Positions 36,398-45,589 of a stretch of 64,000 nt of DNA are shown here, piece by piece. How positions within the stretch are numbered: position 1 is the stretch's first letter; the number at the start of each line of letters is the position of its first letter. The notes below the pieces were generated by a model that was not told where the DNA came from, ran no database searches, and saw nothing but the letters and a program-made list of their open reading frames with translations. Location: contig CBDEWC010000046.1 of assembly GCA_965243695.1 (NCBI GenBank), positions 1 to 64,000 of the forward strand, given 5' to 3'. Position numbers and translations under genes: made by a program. Source of the stretch: JAKVCB01 sp965243695 (GTDB lineage Bacteria; Planctomycetota; Planctomycetia; Pirellulales; Lacipirellulaceae).

Positions 36398-36940
36398 TTA
36401 CTGCCCGTCTCCTAAACTGGCTGCAGGTAGTGTCGGCGTCGGCATGCTGTCTCGAAAAGCAGTGTTGATTGAATCGACGGTCGCGGCTGGCCGACCTTCT
36501 GAAATCAAATGTGTATCACTCACAAACGGTGGCGTTCCATCAGGCGCAATGGAAATCGCATAAGAATGCACTTTGGCCAAACGCTGCTTCGTCAAATTTT
36601 GATCGTGTAACCGGGTCACAAAGATCTGGCGATACTCAGGTGGCGCCTGGCTCAAGACCCAATGGACCTTCAGCTCCCCCGCCCGGGTCAGCTCACCCGT
36701 ATCTTCTGAGAAGTGGTGATCGCCAAGCAGGTTTTGGCGGCGCCATCCATTTCGAACCATCACGTTGAATGGGGCTCGAACGTGCATTCGGTCGGAGCAG
36801 ACGTAAGGCCACGGCCATAACACGTTCCTACGGTATCCGGCGCAGGTCTCTTCCAACGGGGAACAACCAGCAGCTTGGACCGTTGAGGTCAACGCGACAA
36901 CTGCAAGCAGACCCACAAGCATCGAAGCAGTTGGCTTCAT
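36398..36940 (-). CDS. Small secreted protein of the planctomycete Tad locus
   Basis: The 180-residue protein starts at ATG 36940 with a signal peptide (LVGLLAVVALTSTVQA) followed by a short Cys-containing segment. The conserved-looking part is WPWPYVCSDR, then RAPFNVMVRNGWRRQNLLGDHHF and LKVHWVLSQAP. I recall similar proteins beside planctomycete Tad genes, but no characterised function. It lies between tadC and the TPR gene on the same strand and may be a periplasmic or outer-membrane accessory. Confidence 0.72.
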   Translation of the reverse strand: MKPTASMLVGLLAVVALTSTVQAAGCSPLEETCAGYRRNVLWPWPYVCSDRMHVRAPFNVMVRNGWRRQNLLGDHHFSEDTGELTRAGELKVHWVLSQAPPEYRQIFVTRLHDQNLTKQRLAKVHSYAISIAPDGTPPFVSDTHLISEGRPAATVDSINTAFRDSMPTPTLPAASLGDGQ

Positions 36941-37219
36941 CGGATGACAACTCCATTCAGGGAAAAGAGAGGGCCCACAAGGAGAACCGGTCACCATCGC
37001 CCAGGGACCACCTCGCCGTCGAATCTATCGACCTTTGGCGACCAGGGTCTTCGCTACTTCTGCTAGAACCGCTTTTCCCTGCACATTTACCCCACCTTAA
37101 CAACCAGGTCTCGTCGCCGTTGTTTGGTAGAATTTGCGGCCGAGTCGATCTACCGGGCCTTTACCGTCGAATTCGCCACGGGGACCACCCAACAAGGGAC
37201 TCCCTTCGCCGGTCGTTGA

Positions 37220-38203
37220 TTATTTCCCACCACTCATCGCCGGAAACATCTCGTTGACCATGGTGATTGCAGCGGGCCCAACAAGCACCACGAAAATGGC
37301 CGGAAAAATGAAAATGACAAGTGGAAAGATCAACTTGACTGCAGTCTTGGCGGCCTTCTCCTCGGCCATTTGTCGCCGGCGAGTTCTCATCGAATCACTT
37401 TGAACACGTAGTGCTTGTGCAATACTGGAACCAAACTTGTCCGCCTGAATCAAGATTGCCGCAAGCGCCTTGAGATCATCGACGCCCGTTCGTGTCCCGA
37501 GCTCATGCAAGACTTCGTTACGAGCCCGCCCCATCTGCAACTGCAAATTACAAAGAGTGAACTCCTCGGCAATGACCGCATAAGAGTTCTTCATTTCTTC
37601 AACGACCTTCCGCATTGCCTGATCCAACCCGAGACCAGCCTCTACGCAAACAACCATCAAGTCCAGGGTATCGGGTAGTCCAAAGAAGATGGCATTCTGC
37701 CGAGACCTCTTACAAACCCAAACAACCATAGTTGGTAGATAGAAACTAATCCCACCCGTGGCAACCATCGTCATGATCGAATACTGCGTCATCCCATAAC
37801 TAAAGAGAGTAAATCCACCTCCCACGAGAAGACCTGCAATGAGGCCAAATGCCTTAAGGCCAAGAAACGCTGTAGGAGCCGCTTCACTTCGAAAACCGGC
37901 ATGATTGAGTCGGTCTCGCAGCCTGCTGACCTCCTGAACGTTCTTTGGCTGCAAAGGCTTTGAAAGGTGTGGAATAAGTTTTTCAAGCAACTGGATCGTC
38001 GCAACCCCCAGTTGCAACCGCCACACCTGGGAACGATTTCCCCGCCGGGCTTGCAAGTTATTGAACTCTTCCAGACGCTTTTCAGCACTTGAATTACCTT
38101 CCACCACCAAATCGAACAGCAACCACACTGCGGTGGCGACGCACCCAAAGACGCCCACCTTAATGAGGAGTGAAGCACTGATAACTGCAAGGATTGGAAC
38201 CAT
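37220..38203 (-). CDS. tadC: Tad pilus platform protein TadC
   Basis: The 327-residue inner-membrane protein of the type II secretion F superfamily has N-terminal spans, a cytoplasmic helical region with GLPDTLDLMVVCVEAGLGLDQAM, and C-terminal spans around KLIFPLVIFIFPAIFVVLVGPA. It forms the platform with TadB on which the ATPase acts. It starts 21 bases after the tadB stop, so the two are translationally close. Confidence 0.92.
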   Translation of the reverse strand: MVPILAVISASLLIKVGVFGCVATAVWLLFDLVVEGNSSAEKRLEEFNNLQARRGNRSQVWRLQLGVATIQLLEKLIPHLSKPLQPKNVQEVSRLRDRLNHAGFRSEAAPTAFLGLKAFGLIAGLLVGGGFTLFSYGMTQYSIMTMVATGGISFYLPTMVVWVCKRSRQNAIFFGLPDTLDLMVVCVEAGLGLDQAMRKVVEEMKNSYAVIAEEFTLCNLQLQMGRARNEVLHELGTRTGVDDLKALAAILIQADKFGSSIAQALRVQSDSMRTRRRQMAEEKAAKTAVKLIFPLVIFIFPAIFVVLVGPAAITMVNEMFPAMSGGK

Positions 38204-38224
38204 AACTCTGTCGGGCAGTGAACC

Positions 38225-39199
38225 CTAGACTCGGATGTTGACAATTTTACGAATGACCAGTGCCCCCAAAATTTGCATGACAATACCAGTGGCGAGCATT
38301 TTCCTACCCATTTCGTCAGTAAACAGCAAATTCACATAGTCTGGATTGAGGCGATAAACGGCAATGAATAACACCAATGGCAAAACTAGCAACACGATCC
38401 CCGAAAGTCGCCCTTCCCCGGTCAGGGCTTGAACCTGACCCCAAATCTGAAATCGTTCGCGAACCAGGTGGCCAATTTTGTCGAGAATCTCCGCCAAGTC
38501 GCCCCCAGTCTTCCGCTGAAGCACCACTGCGGTGGCAAAAAACTTCAGATCAAGGTTCGGGACTCGGCAGGTCGTCGCCTCCAGCGCTTCATCGAGTGGC
38601 TTACCCAAATTCTGCTCTTCGTAGATGCGGGCAAATTCGACCCCAATGGGTTTGGACATCTCCTGGGCAACCAGATTGAATCCTGCAGCCAGACTATGTC
38701 CGGCACGAAGGGCCCGCGCAATCAATTCCAAGGCCTGAGGAAGTTGGGATGCAAATTTATGGAGCCGACGTTTGCGTCGCATCAACAGCCAGCAGACTGG
38801 CAACAGGGCCAGGAGACCTGCCAGAACCGGTGCCAGCCCTACATTCAAACCGGCCAACATTGGCAATGAAAACCCAACCGCCCCAAGGAGAACAACGGTC
38901 GCGAGGAAATTTGGGACTGACCAGGTCACACCAGCCTGTTCAAACAGCAGACGAAGGTTCATGTATTGCGAAACCGCCCTGTCGATTGGGCTCGAAATTT
39001 TTTCGCTATCTCTCGTGATTAGGCTAGTGACCAACCTGGTCGCATTCGTTTTATTAGTCGATTTCCCCGCACCCGTTAGCGCCGCAAGCCGGGCTTCAAC
39101 CTCGGAACTGGCTCCCAGAGGGAACATGGTTGCCAGCAAAAAAACGACCGCGGCAATACCAATACCAGTGGCAATCGTAACAACCAGGGTAACGCTCAT
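38225..39199 (-). CDS. tadB: Tad pilus platform protein TadB
   Basis: The 324-residue inner-membrane protein of the type II secretion F superfamily has LPQALELIARALRAGHSLAAGF and LKFFATAVVLQRKTGGDLAEILDKI, typical of TadB. I start at ATG 39199, which has GGAAAG four bases upstream, rather than at 39232. It follows tadA by about 75 bases and precedes tadC. Confidence 0.92.
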   Translation of the reverse strand: MSVTLVVTIATGIGIAAVVFLLATMFPLGASSEVEARLAALTGAGKSTNKTNATRLVTSLITRDSEKISSPIDRAVSQYMNLRLLFEQAGVTWSVPNFLATVVLLGAVGFSLPMLAGLNVGLAPVLAGLLALLPVCWLLMRRKRRLHKFASQLPQALELIARALRAGHSLAAGFNLVAQEMSKPIGVEFARIYEEQNLGKPLDEALEATTCRVPNLDLKFFATAVVLQRKTGGDLAEILDKIGHLVRERFQIWGQVQALTGEGRLSGIVLLVLPLVLFIAVYRLNPDYVNLLFTDEMGRKMLATGIVMQILGALVIRKIVNIRV

Positions 39200-39273
39200 G
39201 AACTTTCCAAAGGGAGAATTGCAGGTTCGCAATCGGCAGTAGCCTGCCGCTTACTATCCCCAGCTTTTGAACA

Positions 39274-40599
39274 TTAGTCTTGCAGCATAATACGTTCACG
39301 AAACACGGTCGCGGGCAGCCTCAGGCCGGCCGACTCGAGTCGCCCCATGAACGATGGGCGAATTCCAGTGGAAACAAAATCACCAACGGCTCGACCGTTC
39401 TCGTTCACGCCTTTTTTGTCGTAACGAAAAATATCTTGCATCACGATGGTATCTTGCTCCATGCCTACGATTTCACTGATGTGAGTCACCTTGCGCAGCC
39501 CACCCTGGAGACGGTTAGTCTGCACAATGAGGTCAATGGCACTGGAAATCTGTGCTCGCATTGCTTTGACTGGCATTTCGAACCCTGCCATCATGACCAT
39601 CGTCTCAAGGCGGGCAATGGCGTCGCGTGGCGTATTAGCATGACAGGTGGTTAATGAGCCTTCGTGACCTGTATTCATTGCCTGCAACATATCAAGCGTT
39701 TCGGCCCCACGACACTCACCAATGATGATGCGGTCGGGACGCATGCGAAGGGAGTTCTTCACCAGGTCGGTCGCGGTTATCTGCCCCTTGCCTTCGATGT
39801 TGGGAGGTCGTGTTTCCAGCCTTACAACGTGGCTTTGCTGGAGTTGAAGTTCCGCTGCATCCTCGATGGTGACAATACGGTCTTCGTTCGAAATGAAGCT
39901 TGAAAGCGAATTGAGCAGCGTCGTTTTTCCCGATCCCGTTCCACCTGAAATTAAAATATTCAATTTTGCTTTGGTCGCACCTTCTAGCAGCATAGCCATC
40001 TCAGGTGTCACACTCTTGTAGCGCAAAAGGTCTTCCAACTTAAGTGGGTCTGAGCCGAATCGACGTATCGTAATACTCGGGCCATCGAGCGCAAGTGGCG
40101 GGATAATCGCATTCACTCGAGACCCGTCTGGAAGTCGAGCATCCACCATCGGACACACCTCATCCACGCGCCGCCCAACCTTCGACACAATACGGTCAAT
40201 AATCTGCAGCAAATGCTTGTCGTCGCGAAACACACATTGTGATTTGACTAACTTGCCGCTCTGCTCTACATACACGTTTTTAGAGCCGTTGATCATGATT
40301 TCACTAATCGTCGGATCCTTCAGCAGCATTTCCAAGGGCCCCAAGCCGAACGTCTCGTCAAGCACCTCTTCGATAAGTTGATCCCGTTCCTGCTGGTTGA
40401 GAAAAGTATCCTCGGTATCACACAAGTGCTGAACCACAAGGCGAATCTCGTGATGCAACGTGTCGCCTTCCAGTTCACCAACACGAGTCAAATCGAGTTT
40501 GTCGACCAGCTTGCCGTGAATGCGATGTTTGATATTCTCAAACTCAATCTCTTTATCCTGATGCGGCAACGACGCTGTGACATTTGTGAGATTGGCCAT
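39274..40599 (-). CDS. tadA: Tad pilus assembly ATPase TadA/CpaF
   Basis: Hexameric secretion ATPase of 441 residues that powers Flp pilus assembly. It has Walker A ISGGTGSGKTTLLN, the Asp-box region RIVTIEDAAELQL, Walker B RIIIGECRGAE, and the His-box GHEGSLTTCHANTP. The start at ATG 40599 is preferred over TTG 40617. The 419 bases upstream, before the cpaE stop, include a long 12-bp tandem array, which is unusual inside a Tad operon. Confidence 0.94.
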   Translation of the reverse strand: MANLTNVTASLPHQDKEIEFENIKHRIHGKLVDKLDLTRVGELEGDTLHHEIRLVVQHLCDTEDTFLNQQERDQLIEEVLDETFGLGPLEMLLKDPTISEIMINGSKNVYVEQSGKLVKSQCVFRDDKHLLQIIDRIVSKVGRRVDEVCPMVDARLPDGSRVNAIIPPLALDGPSITIRRFGSDPLKLEDLLRYKSVTPEMAMLLEGATKAKLNILISGGTGSGKTTLLNSLSSFISNEDRIVTIEDAAELQLQQSHVVRLETRPPNIEGKGQITATDLVKNSLRMRPDRIIIGECRGAETLDMLQAMNTGHEGSLTTCHANTPRDAIARLETMVMMAGFEMPVKAMRAQISSAIDLIVQTNRLQGGLRKVTHISEIVGMEQDTIVMQDIFRYDKKGVNENGRAVGDFVSTGIRPSFMGRLESAGLRLPATVFRERIMLQD

Positions 40600-41018
40600 T
40601 GGAGATTCGACCTTCAAAAATCGGCATTGCGATAGCCATCACCTGGTGCCGACCCGCGTTGGTGAGGGGAAAACGGAGTCGTGGCGTAGCCTTGACACAT
40701 TCCTACACCAAAACATAGCTCACCAGCATCCTGCCGGCAGAGAAGAGACCGTCCGCGTCGGTTGAGAATAGGCGGCTCGCGATGAAGGGAGTGGCCCGAT
40801 TGTAACGATCACGCGTGTTGCTTCTGGTCGTCAAGACACTCGGCAATGGTCACACGACTGCGATTCTGGCCAAGGAACTCCGCTGGCTACTCCGCTGGCT
40901 ACTCCGCTGGCTACTCCGCTGGCTACTCCGCTGGCTACTCCGCTGGCTACTCCGCTGGCTACTCCGCTGGCTACTCCGCTGGCTACCCCGCTGGCTACTC
41001 CGCTGGCTACTCCGCTGG
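40600..41018. other. Gap between cpaE and tadA
   Basis: Most of its upstream half is the 12-bp array. The remaining 278 bases (40600-40877) have no recognised gene or terminator. Open frames on both strands here exist only because the array unit is a multiple of three. Confidence 0.55.
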
Positions 41019-41021
41019 CTA
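40878..41021. repeat. 12-bp tandem array, 12 copies
   Basis: Twelve head-to-tail 12-bp units (CTCCGCTGGCTA on the plus strand), one of them with a single base change, followed by one degenerate unit. On the minus strand each unit reads TAG CCA GCG GAG in the cpaE frame, so the cpaE stop codon is the first base triplet of the array and every later unit repeats that stop. Each unit also contains GGAG. Confidence 0.93.
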
Positions 41022-42236
41022 CCCCGCTTGGATCTTTGCAGCCTTCGGCCACAAGCTCAGCCAACTGCGACTCTTGCGGGTGTCGTCCACAGCCAGACTG
41101 TCATCCCCTCCTCCAACAGCAAGGGCCAGTTGGTTGATCGACTGCGTAATTGCCGCCCGGGGCGCGTACTCGACAAGAGGAACTCCCTGATTGCGCACTT
41201 CGGTCATCACCCGATCATCATTGGGAATTCGCCAGTAAACGTCTTGTCCCAATGTGTCTTGGGCTTTCTTAAGACCAATCTGCCCCGTATTCTGGCCTAG
41301 CCGGTTGACCACAATTTTCAGCGAGTCAGCCAACTGCCAGGCTTCCTCAAATGACTGCATCACACGAATGACGTTGCGGAGGCAGGGCAATTCGAGCTGA
41401 GTGACCATCAATATTTCATCGGCCGACTCAATTGCCACTCTATCGACAGCCGAAAAGCTCTTGGAAGTATCGAAAATCAAGTGTGTGAACGACGCCTTCA
41501 GCAAGCCGATGATGCGTCGCAGGTCGTCTGGCTTAACATGGTGAACATCGTCAAGATTGACTGGGCGAGGCAAAAAGTGAATCCCTGACGAATGCTTGGT
41601 GAAAAATTGCTTTAACAGGGTCAAATCCAGACGCGAAATATTCTGGGCCACGTCGGTGAGCGTGTATTCAGGAATCGTATCGAGCAGAACGTCCGCATCC
41701 CCCAAGGCGAGATCGAGGTCCACCAATACGACCGAGTTCTTCTTATTGGCTGCGAGCGCACACCCAATATTGACCGCAACACTGGTACTACCTACACCAC
41801 CAGTTGCACCCGTGATGGCAATGGCCGTACAACTACGAGTTGTCGAAGCAGTATCGCCAAACCGCTGCCGGGATATTCTTTGCAGGGCGGCAGTGAAGTC
41901 TTCTGGCTTGACCGGCTGAGTGAGAAATTCCTTGGCTCCTGCCCGCATCGCCTGCAAAATCAAATTCCCATCCGTCGAACTGCTCGCCACCAGAATTGAA
42001 ACATTGGGGGCAACCTCCCCAAGTTCCGAAATGATCGCCAGGCCCTGCTGCGGGTCGTCATCCAGGCAAATGACCCCTACATCTGGGGCTGTTTGCTTGA
42101 CCGCGTCGACAAAGAACTCATAGCGAGAACACTCCGCTTCTAACCAAACGGTCGACAGATCCTTAACGGTTGACTTGACCGCATCTCGCGTGACCTTGTT
42201 TGGGTCAACCAATGCTAGCCGGAGTACATTGCTCAT
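41019..42236 (-). CDS. cpaE: CpaE/TadZ-like pilus localisation ATPase
   Basis: The 405-residue protein has an N-terminal receiver-like domain (about residues 1-125; VICLDDDPQQGL) and a MinD/ParA-type ATPase domain. The P-loop is GATGGVGSTSVAV, a deviant Walker A that lacks the usual signature lysines, as often seen in CpaE. The Asp-rich switch region is LVDLDLALGDADVLL. It directs pilus assembly to the correct pole or site. Its stop codon is the first element of the 12-bp array. Confidence 0.88.
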   Translation of the reverse strand: MSNVLRLALVDPNKVTRDAVKSTVKDLSTVWLEAECSRYEFFVDAVKQTAPDVGVICLDDDPQQGLAIISELGEVAPNVSILVASSSTDGNLILQAMRAGAKEFLTQPVKPEDFTAALQRISRQRFGDTASTTRSCTAIAITGATGGVGSTSVAVNIGCALAANKKNSVVLVDLDLALGDADVLLDTIPEYTLTDVAQNISRLDLTLLKQFFTKHSSGIHFLPRPVNLDDVHHVKPDDLRRIIGLLKASFTHLIFDTSKSFSAVDRVAIESADEILMVTQLELPCLRNVIRVMQSFEEAWQLADSLKIVVNRLGQNTGQIGLKKAQDTLGQDVYWRIPNDDRVMTEVRNQGVPLVEYAPRAAITQSINQLALAVGGGDDSLAVDDTRKSRSWLSLWPKAAKIQAG

Positions 42237-42279
42237 ACGCTACGGTTCCTGAATCGATCGAGGAACAGGAAAACCCAGT

Positions 42280-44169
42280 TTATTCTGATACGTCGTAACC
42301 AATCGGACCAATGAGTTCAGGGATTGGGCCCGCAGGGGCCCACACGGTTTCCTCCGTCTGATAACTTGGACGACTCGCTGCCTCACGCTGGTAAACCGGC
42401 TGAGCATGAGGGCTATAGCTACGGAGTTCGGTCGTTTGAGGAGCCTCAGCAAAGAATCGCGAGCGACCCTCTGTGACCATTTCCGCTGTCGCTGGGCGAC
42501 CGCCGGTGGACCTGCTGAAATCCTCCTTCCAACTCGAGGAACGCGCGCTTTTTCGACCAGGCTTCGGCGACCCTGTAGGTACTATTACTTGTGCGGGATC
42601 TGGCTCAATCATCTCGCGACTGTCATCAAAACCAGTCTCGCCTGGTAAAATCAACTCTTCTGTTGGGACCATCCCTTCACCGTTGGAATGGACCGAGTTG
42701 CCGTCAAACGTACTGTAACATCGGCCGCAGGTACCACACGCAGTCAACCCGCTGTACGGGTTGCAATGAGCAGGCACTTCAACCTCGCCATTACAGTAGA
42801 GACCCGCGTTGGCCGGAGAAACCGTGTCCATACCAGGACCACCACCAGGGACTTCACAGAAGTCCATTGCATCGACGAATTCGGGCGTTACCATGATGAG
42901 CAACTCAATCTCATTGACCTTTTCTTCGGTTTTCCGGAAAGGTATCCCGAAGATGGGAATGTCTGACAAAAAGGGAATCCCGCTCACCTGTCCTTCTATC
43001 CGTTCCTGAATCAATCCGGCCAGGGCAAACGTCTGCCCTGCCTTCATTTCCACGGCCGTATCAACCTCTCGAACCGTGAGTGCTGGAATCACTGAATTCT
43101 GAATCGTCACACTTCGCGAAGCATCGATCTCGCTGATCCGCGGGCGTACTTCCAAACGAATATTTCCATTTCCCAGCACGATCGGCAAGAAATCGACCTG
43201 TGTTCCAAAAGGTTTGTATTCGATCGACGTGGTCCCAAAACTCTGCGGCACAAGGATGGGAATTTCACCGCCCGCATTAAACTGGGCAGGACGTCCGCTC
43301 ACCGCAACCAAGTTTGGCTCGGCAAGTATCTTCGCAATATTGTGCTGTTGCAAAGCGTCAAGGAATCCAAAAAACGCATCATTGCCGTCAACAATGCCAA
43401 ACTCAAACGTCTGGGCCCCATTCGTTGCAACTTGAAGTTGCCCTGCTGCACTTTGAGAAATCGAAGAAATCAAACCGCTAATACTACTACTGACAAATCC
43501 ACCACTGCCACTGATTTGCGCAAAATCGACGCCCAAACGGCGGAGCTTTGTTCGTGATACCTCCATCACCTGGACCTTGAGCAGAATCTGCTGCACACCA
43601 CCAACCGTGATATTATTGATCACCTTCGGAGCATAATCCTCCGCTAACTGCGTGATCTGACTGACGTAGTCGGGGCGGTCGACAAAACCTTTTAAGACAA
43701 GGCTTTCGCTGTAACGATAGATGTCGATGGACGAATGTGGAAACTGGGTTTTCAAAGCGTGTTCCAACTCGCTGACGTCCCCGTAAATCAAGACATCAAT
43801 CGTGTGAAATACACCGTCTTCGTCTTTCAAGTTGACCTGAGTGACCCCCGGCTTCTTGGCGGAAATCTGCACTTGCTTGTCAGATAGCGGAGTGACAACC
43901 AGCAATTCAGGGTTGTTCACCTGGACGAACGGGATCCGCTTGTCGAGTGTAAGAATTCGGCTGGTGTTGGTCGTTAGTTCAAGCTGCTCGCTCAAACCGC
44001 TAACCTTACGGACGATCGAAGGATTGGACCGTAGTACCCTGAGCGAGTTTTCTGCGGTGGCGTTCGGCAGTACGCTCCCGCAAAGCCACACCAGGCTGGC
44101 CAGGGCCACAAATTGGCGTTGAGCTTGGCCACGTTGGTGGGCACGCCCCTCGTGACGTATTTTATACAT
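42280..44169 (-). CDS. cpaC: Outer-membrane secretin CpaC/RcpA
   Basis: Forms the outer-membrane channel of the Flp pilus. The 629-residue protein has a signal peptide, an N-terminal pilus-associated domain (VQVNNPELLVVTPLSDKQV), a BON-like domain (FPHSSIDIYRYSESLVLKGFV), and the secretin core with AEPNLVAVSGRPAQFNAGGEIPI and the closing block AVEMKAGQTFALAGLI. After the core comes a tail of about 190 residues containing six closely spaced Cys (PAHCNPYSGLTACGTCGRC), which standard secretins lack. It starts at ATG 44169 beneath a repeated Shine-Dalgarno region. Confidence 0.91.
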   Translation of the reverse strand: MYKIRHEGRAHQRGQAQRQFVALASLVWLCGSVLPNATAENSLRVLRSNPSIVRKVSGLSEQLELTTNTSRILTLDKRIPFVQVNNPELLVVTPLSDKQVQISAKKPGVTQVNLKDEDGVFHTIDVLIYGDVSELEHALKTQFPHSSIDIYRYSESLVLKGFVDRPDYVSQITQLAEDYAPKVINNITVGGVQQILLKVQVMEVSRTKLRRLGVDFAQISGSGGFVSSSISGLISSISQSAAGQLQVATNGAQTFEFGIVDGNDAFFGFLDALQQHNIAKILAEPNLVAVSGRPAQFNAGGEIPILVPQSFGTTSIEYKPFGTQVDFLPIVLGNGNIRLEVRPRISEIDASRSVTIQNSVIPALTVREVDTAVEMKAGQTFALAGLIQERIEGQVSGIPFLSDIPIFGIPFRKTEEKVNEIELLIMVTPEFVDAMDFCEVPGGGPGMDTVSPANAGLYCNGEVEVPAHCNPYSGLTACGTCGRCYSTFDGNSVHSNGEGMVPTEELILPGETGFDDSREMIEPDPAQVIVPTGSPKPGRKSARSSSWKEDFSRSTGGRPATAEMVTEGRSRFFAEAPQTTELRSYSPHAQPVYQREAASRPSYQTEETVWAPAGPIPELIGPIGYDVSE

Positions 44170-44202
44170 CCTTGTTACTTCCTTGTTACTTCCCTGGTAC
44201 TT
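44170..44202 (-). repeat. 11-bp repeat x3 carrying the secretin ribosome-binding site
   Basis: Three 11-bp units (two identical, one diverged) lie directly before the secretin start. Read on the minus strand each contains GGAAG or a close variant. The copy nearest the start puts GGAAG eight bases from ATG; the others lie 11 and 22 bases further away. Confidence 0.75.
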
Positions 44203-44306
44203 CCTTTTGTTCCCGCACCCTCTGCAGCGCGATCACTCTCCCCACTTGAAGGAAAACTCTACGGGAATACGGCAGCAGAGCCTCTTGCCAAACTCACCAC
44301 CCGTGT

Positions 44307-45389
44307 TCACTCCCCACCTTCCAGATCCATTGGAAAATCGTCCAAATGCTTTTCTTCAAAATCGCCTTCGCCCGCCGCCAGCCCACCAGGCAAGGGACCC
44401 GCTGTCGTAGCGCCTGCCCACACTCCAGAACCTGGACTCTTTGGCTGCGTTGGGCCAACCACTCCTACACCAGTTCGAATCGGTTGACCCGTTTCAGCAT
44501 CGAAAAATTGTTCGGTGACCACATCCGCCAACACAATTTCCATGCGGAAAGGCTCCTCTGACTCCGGCAGGGTATTTTCAACCACTCTCAACAGGCTTCC
44601 TGACGGTGTTGCGGAAACTTGCGCCTGATGGTCGACCGGTTGCTGTTCTTTTCTGCGGCTGCTGCGCTGGCTACCGTCGTTCAACAACTCGTCAAGCGTA
44701 ATTTCTGTCCCGAAAACTACACTCTCATCGTCCGGGTTACGGGGAAGCAAACTGATCTCTCCCACTTTTTCACCCAGATTCACTCTGCTCGCTTGCTCTG
44801 GTGTCAACAATAACGAAATGGTCTTGGCCACTCGGCGGAGATCGTTGCCTTCGGCGCTGCGCTGAACTGCCTGGTCCACTGCATAAACCCGTATGTTCTG
44901 CAGGATGGTTCTTGTTTTCGGCTCGTCGATGCCATTGCGAGGATCACGCTGGACAAAAAGCTGTATGTCCACGCGGTCGCCAGGGCTCAACAGCCCTGCG
45001 GCACTTGTCTCGGCGTCGACAGCAATTGTCACCAGCCGCATTTGGGCTGGGATCTGTGAAATCGGGTCCGCAATTTGCCCAACCGCAAGTAGCTTGGCCT
45101 CGAGAATAGGCTCACCTTCAATAATGGTTGTCCGTGGACGTCGACCTTCTAAATTCTCCAGTTGAGCAATAGCGCCGCGAGGGATCTTGTCCTTAGGCCA
45201 GTCCTGGAACGATACCATAGACGCGTCGATTGGATCGCCCAGGTTGATGTTGTGCAAGGCCACGCAAATTGGCTTTGTTTCAACCCTCAGTTGGGTTTTG
45301 TGGCTGTCGAGCACCTGGCTAATTCCAATCGAGGCCACAATCCCGCACCCTCCTGCAAGCGCGAGCAGCGTAAGAGATTTAAACCGCAT
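44307..45389 (-). CDS. cpaB: Flp pilus assembly protein CpaB/RcpC
   Basis: The 360-residue periplasmic protein is anchored by one N-terminal span (LTLLALAGGCGIVASIGI). An SAF-like domain follows (GDPIDASMVSFQDWPKDKIPRGAI), then the RcpC central domain (MRLVTIAVDAETSAAGLLSPGDRVDIQLF). It starts at ATG 45389 with GGAG seven bases upstream, preferred to 45431. It probably contacts the secretin, whose gene follows on the same strand. Confidence 0.9.
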   Translation of the reverse strand: MRFKSLTLLALAGGCGIVASIGISQVLDSHKTQLRVETKPICVALHNINLGDPIDASMVSFQDWPKDKIPRGAIAQLENLEGRRPRTTIIEGEPILEAKLLAVGQIADPISQIPAQMRLVTIAVDAETSAAGLLSPGDRVDIQLFVQRDPRNGIDEPKTRTILQNIRVYAVDQAVQRSAEGNDLRRVAKTISLLLTPEQASRVNLGEKVGEISLLPRNPDDESVVFGTEITLDELLNDGSQRSSRRKEQQPVDHQAQVSATPSGSLLRVVENTLPESEEPFRMEIVLADVVTEQFFDAETGQPIRTGVGVVGPTQPKSPGSGVWAGATTAGPLPGGLAAGEGDFEEKHLDDFPMDLEGGE

Positions 45390-45589
45390 GGCACATCTCC
45401 CGTTTGTGGCAACGTCTGGCGCACCGCGCAACGGACGCTTGGAAAAAATCCTGGCTCAAAGGGCAGTCATTACCTTATCGGTTTCTTCGACATGATCGAT
45501 ACAATCTGTAAAGGCAAAGTCCCAACAAATTGTACCGCCAGCAGCCAACAAGCAAGGTTTCTCTGCCTGCAGACCTTAGGTAACTGCCG

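Noticed and set aside
40878..41021. CRISPR array
   Set aside because: The units are 12 bp and directly adjacent with no spacers, and there are no cas genes in the window.
40815..41300. Plus- and minus-strand open frames through the 12-bp array (periodic WLLR, GYSA or ASGV peptides)
   Set aside because: They are open only because the repeat unit is a multiple of three, and they overlap cpaE on the other strand with no start signals or family resemblance.
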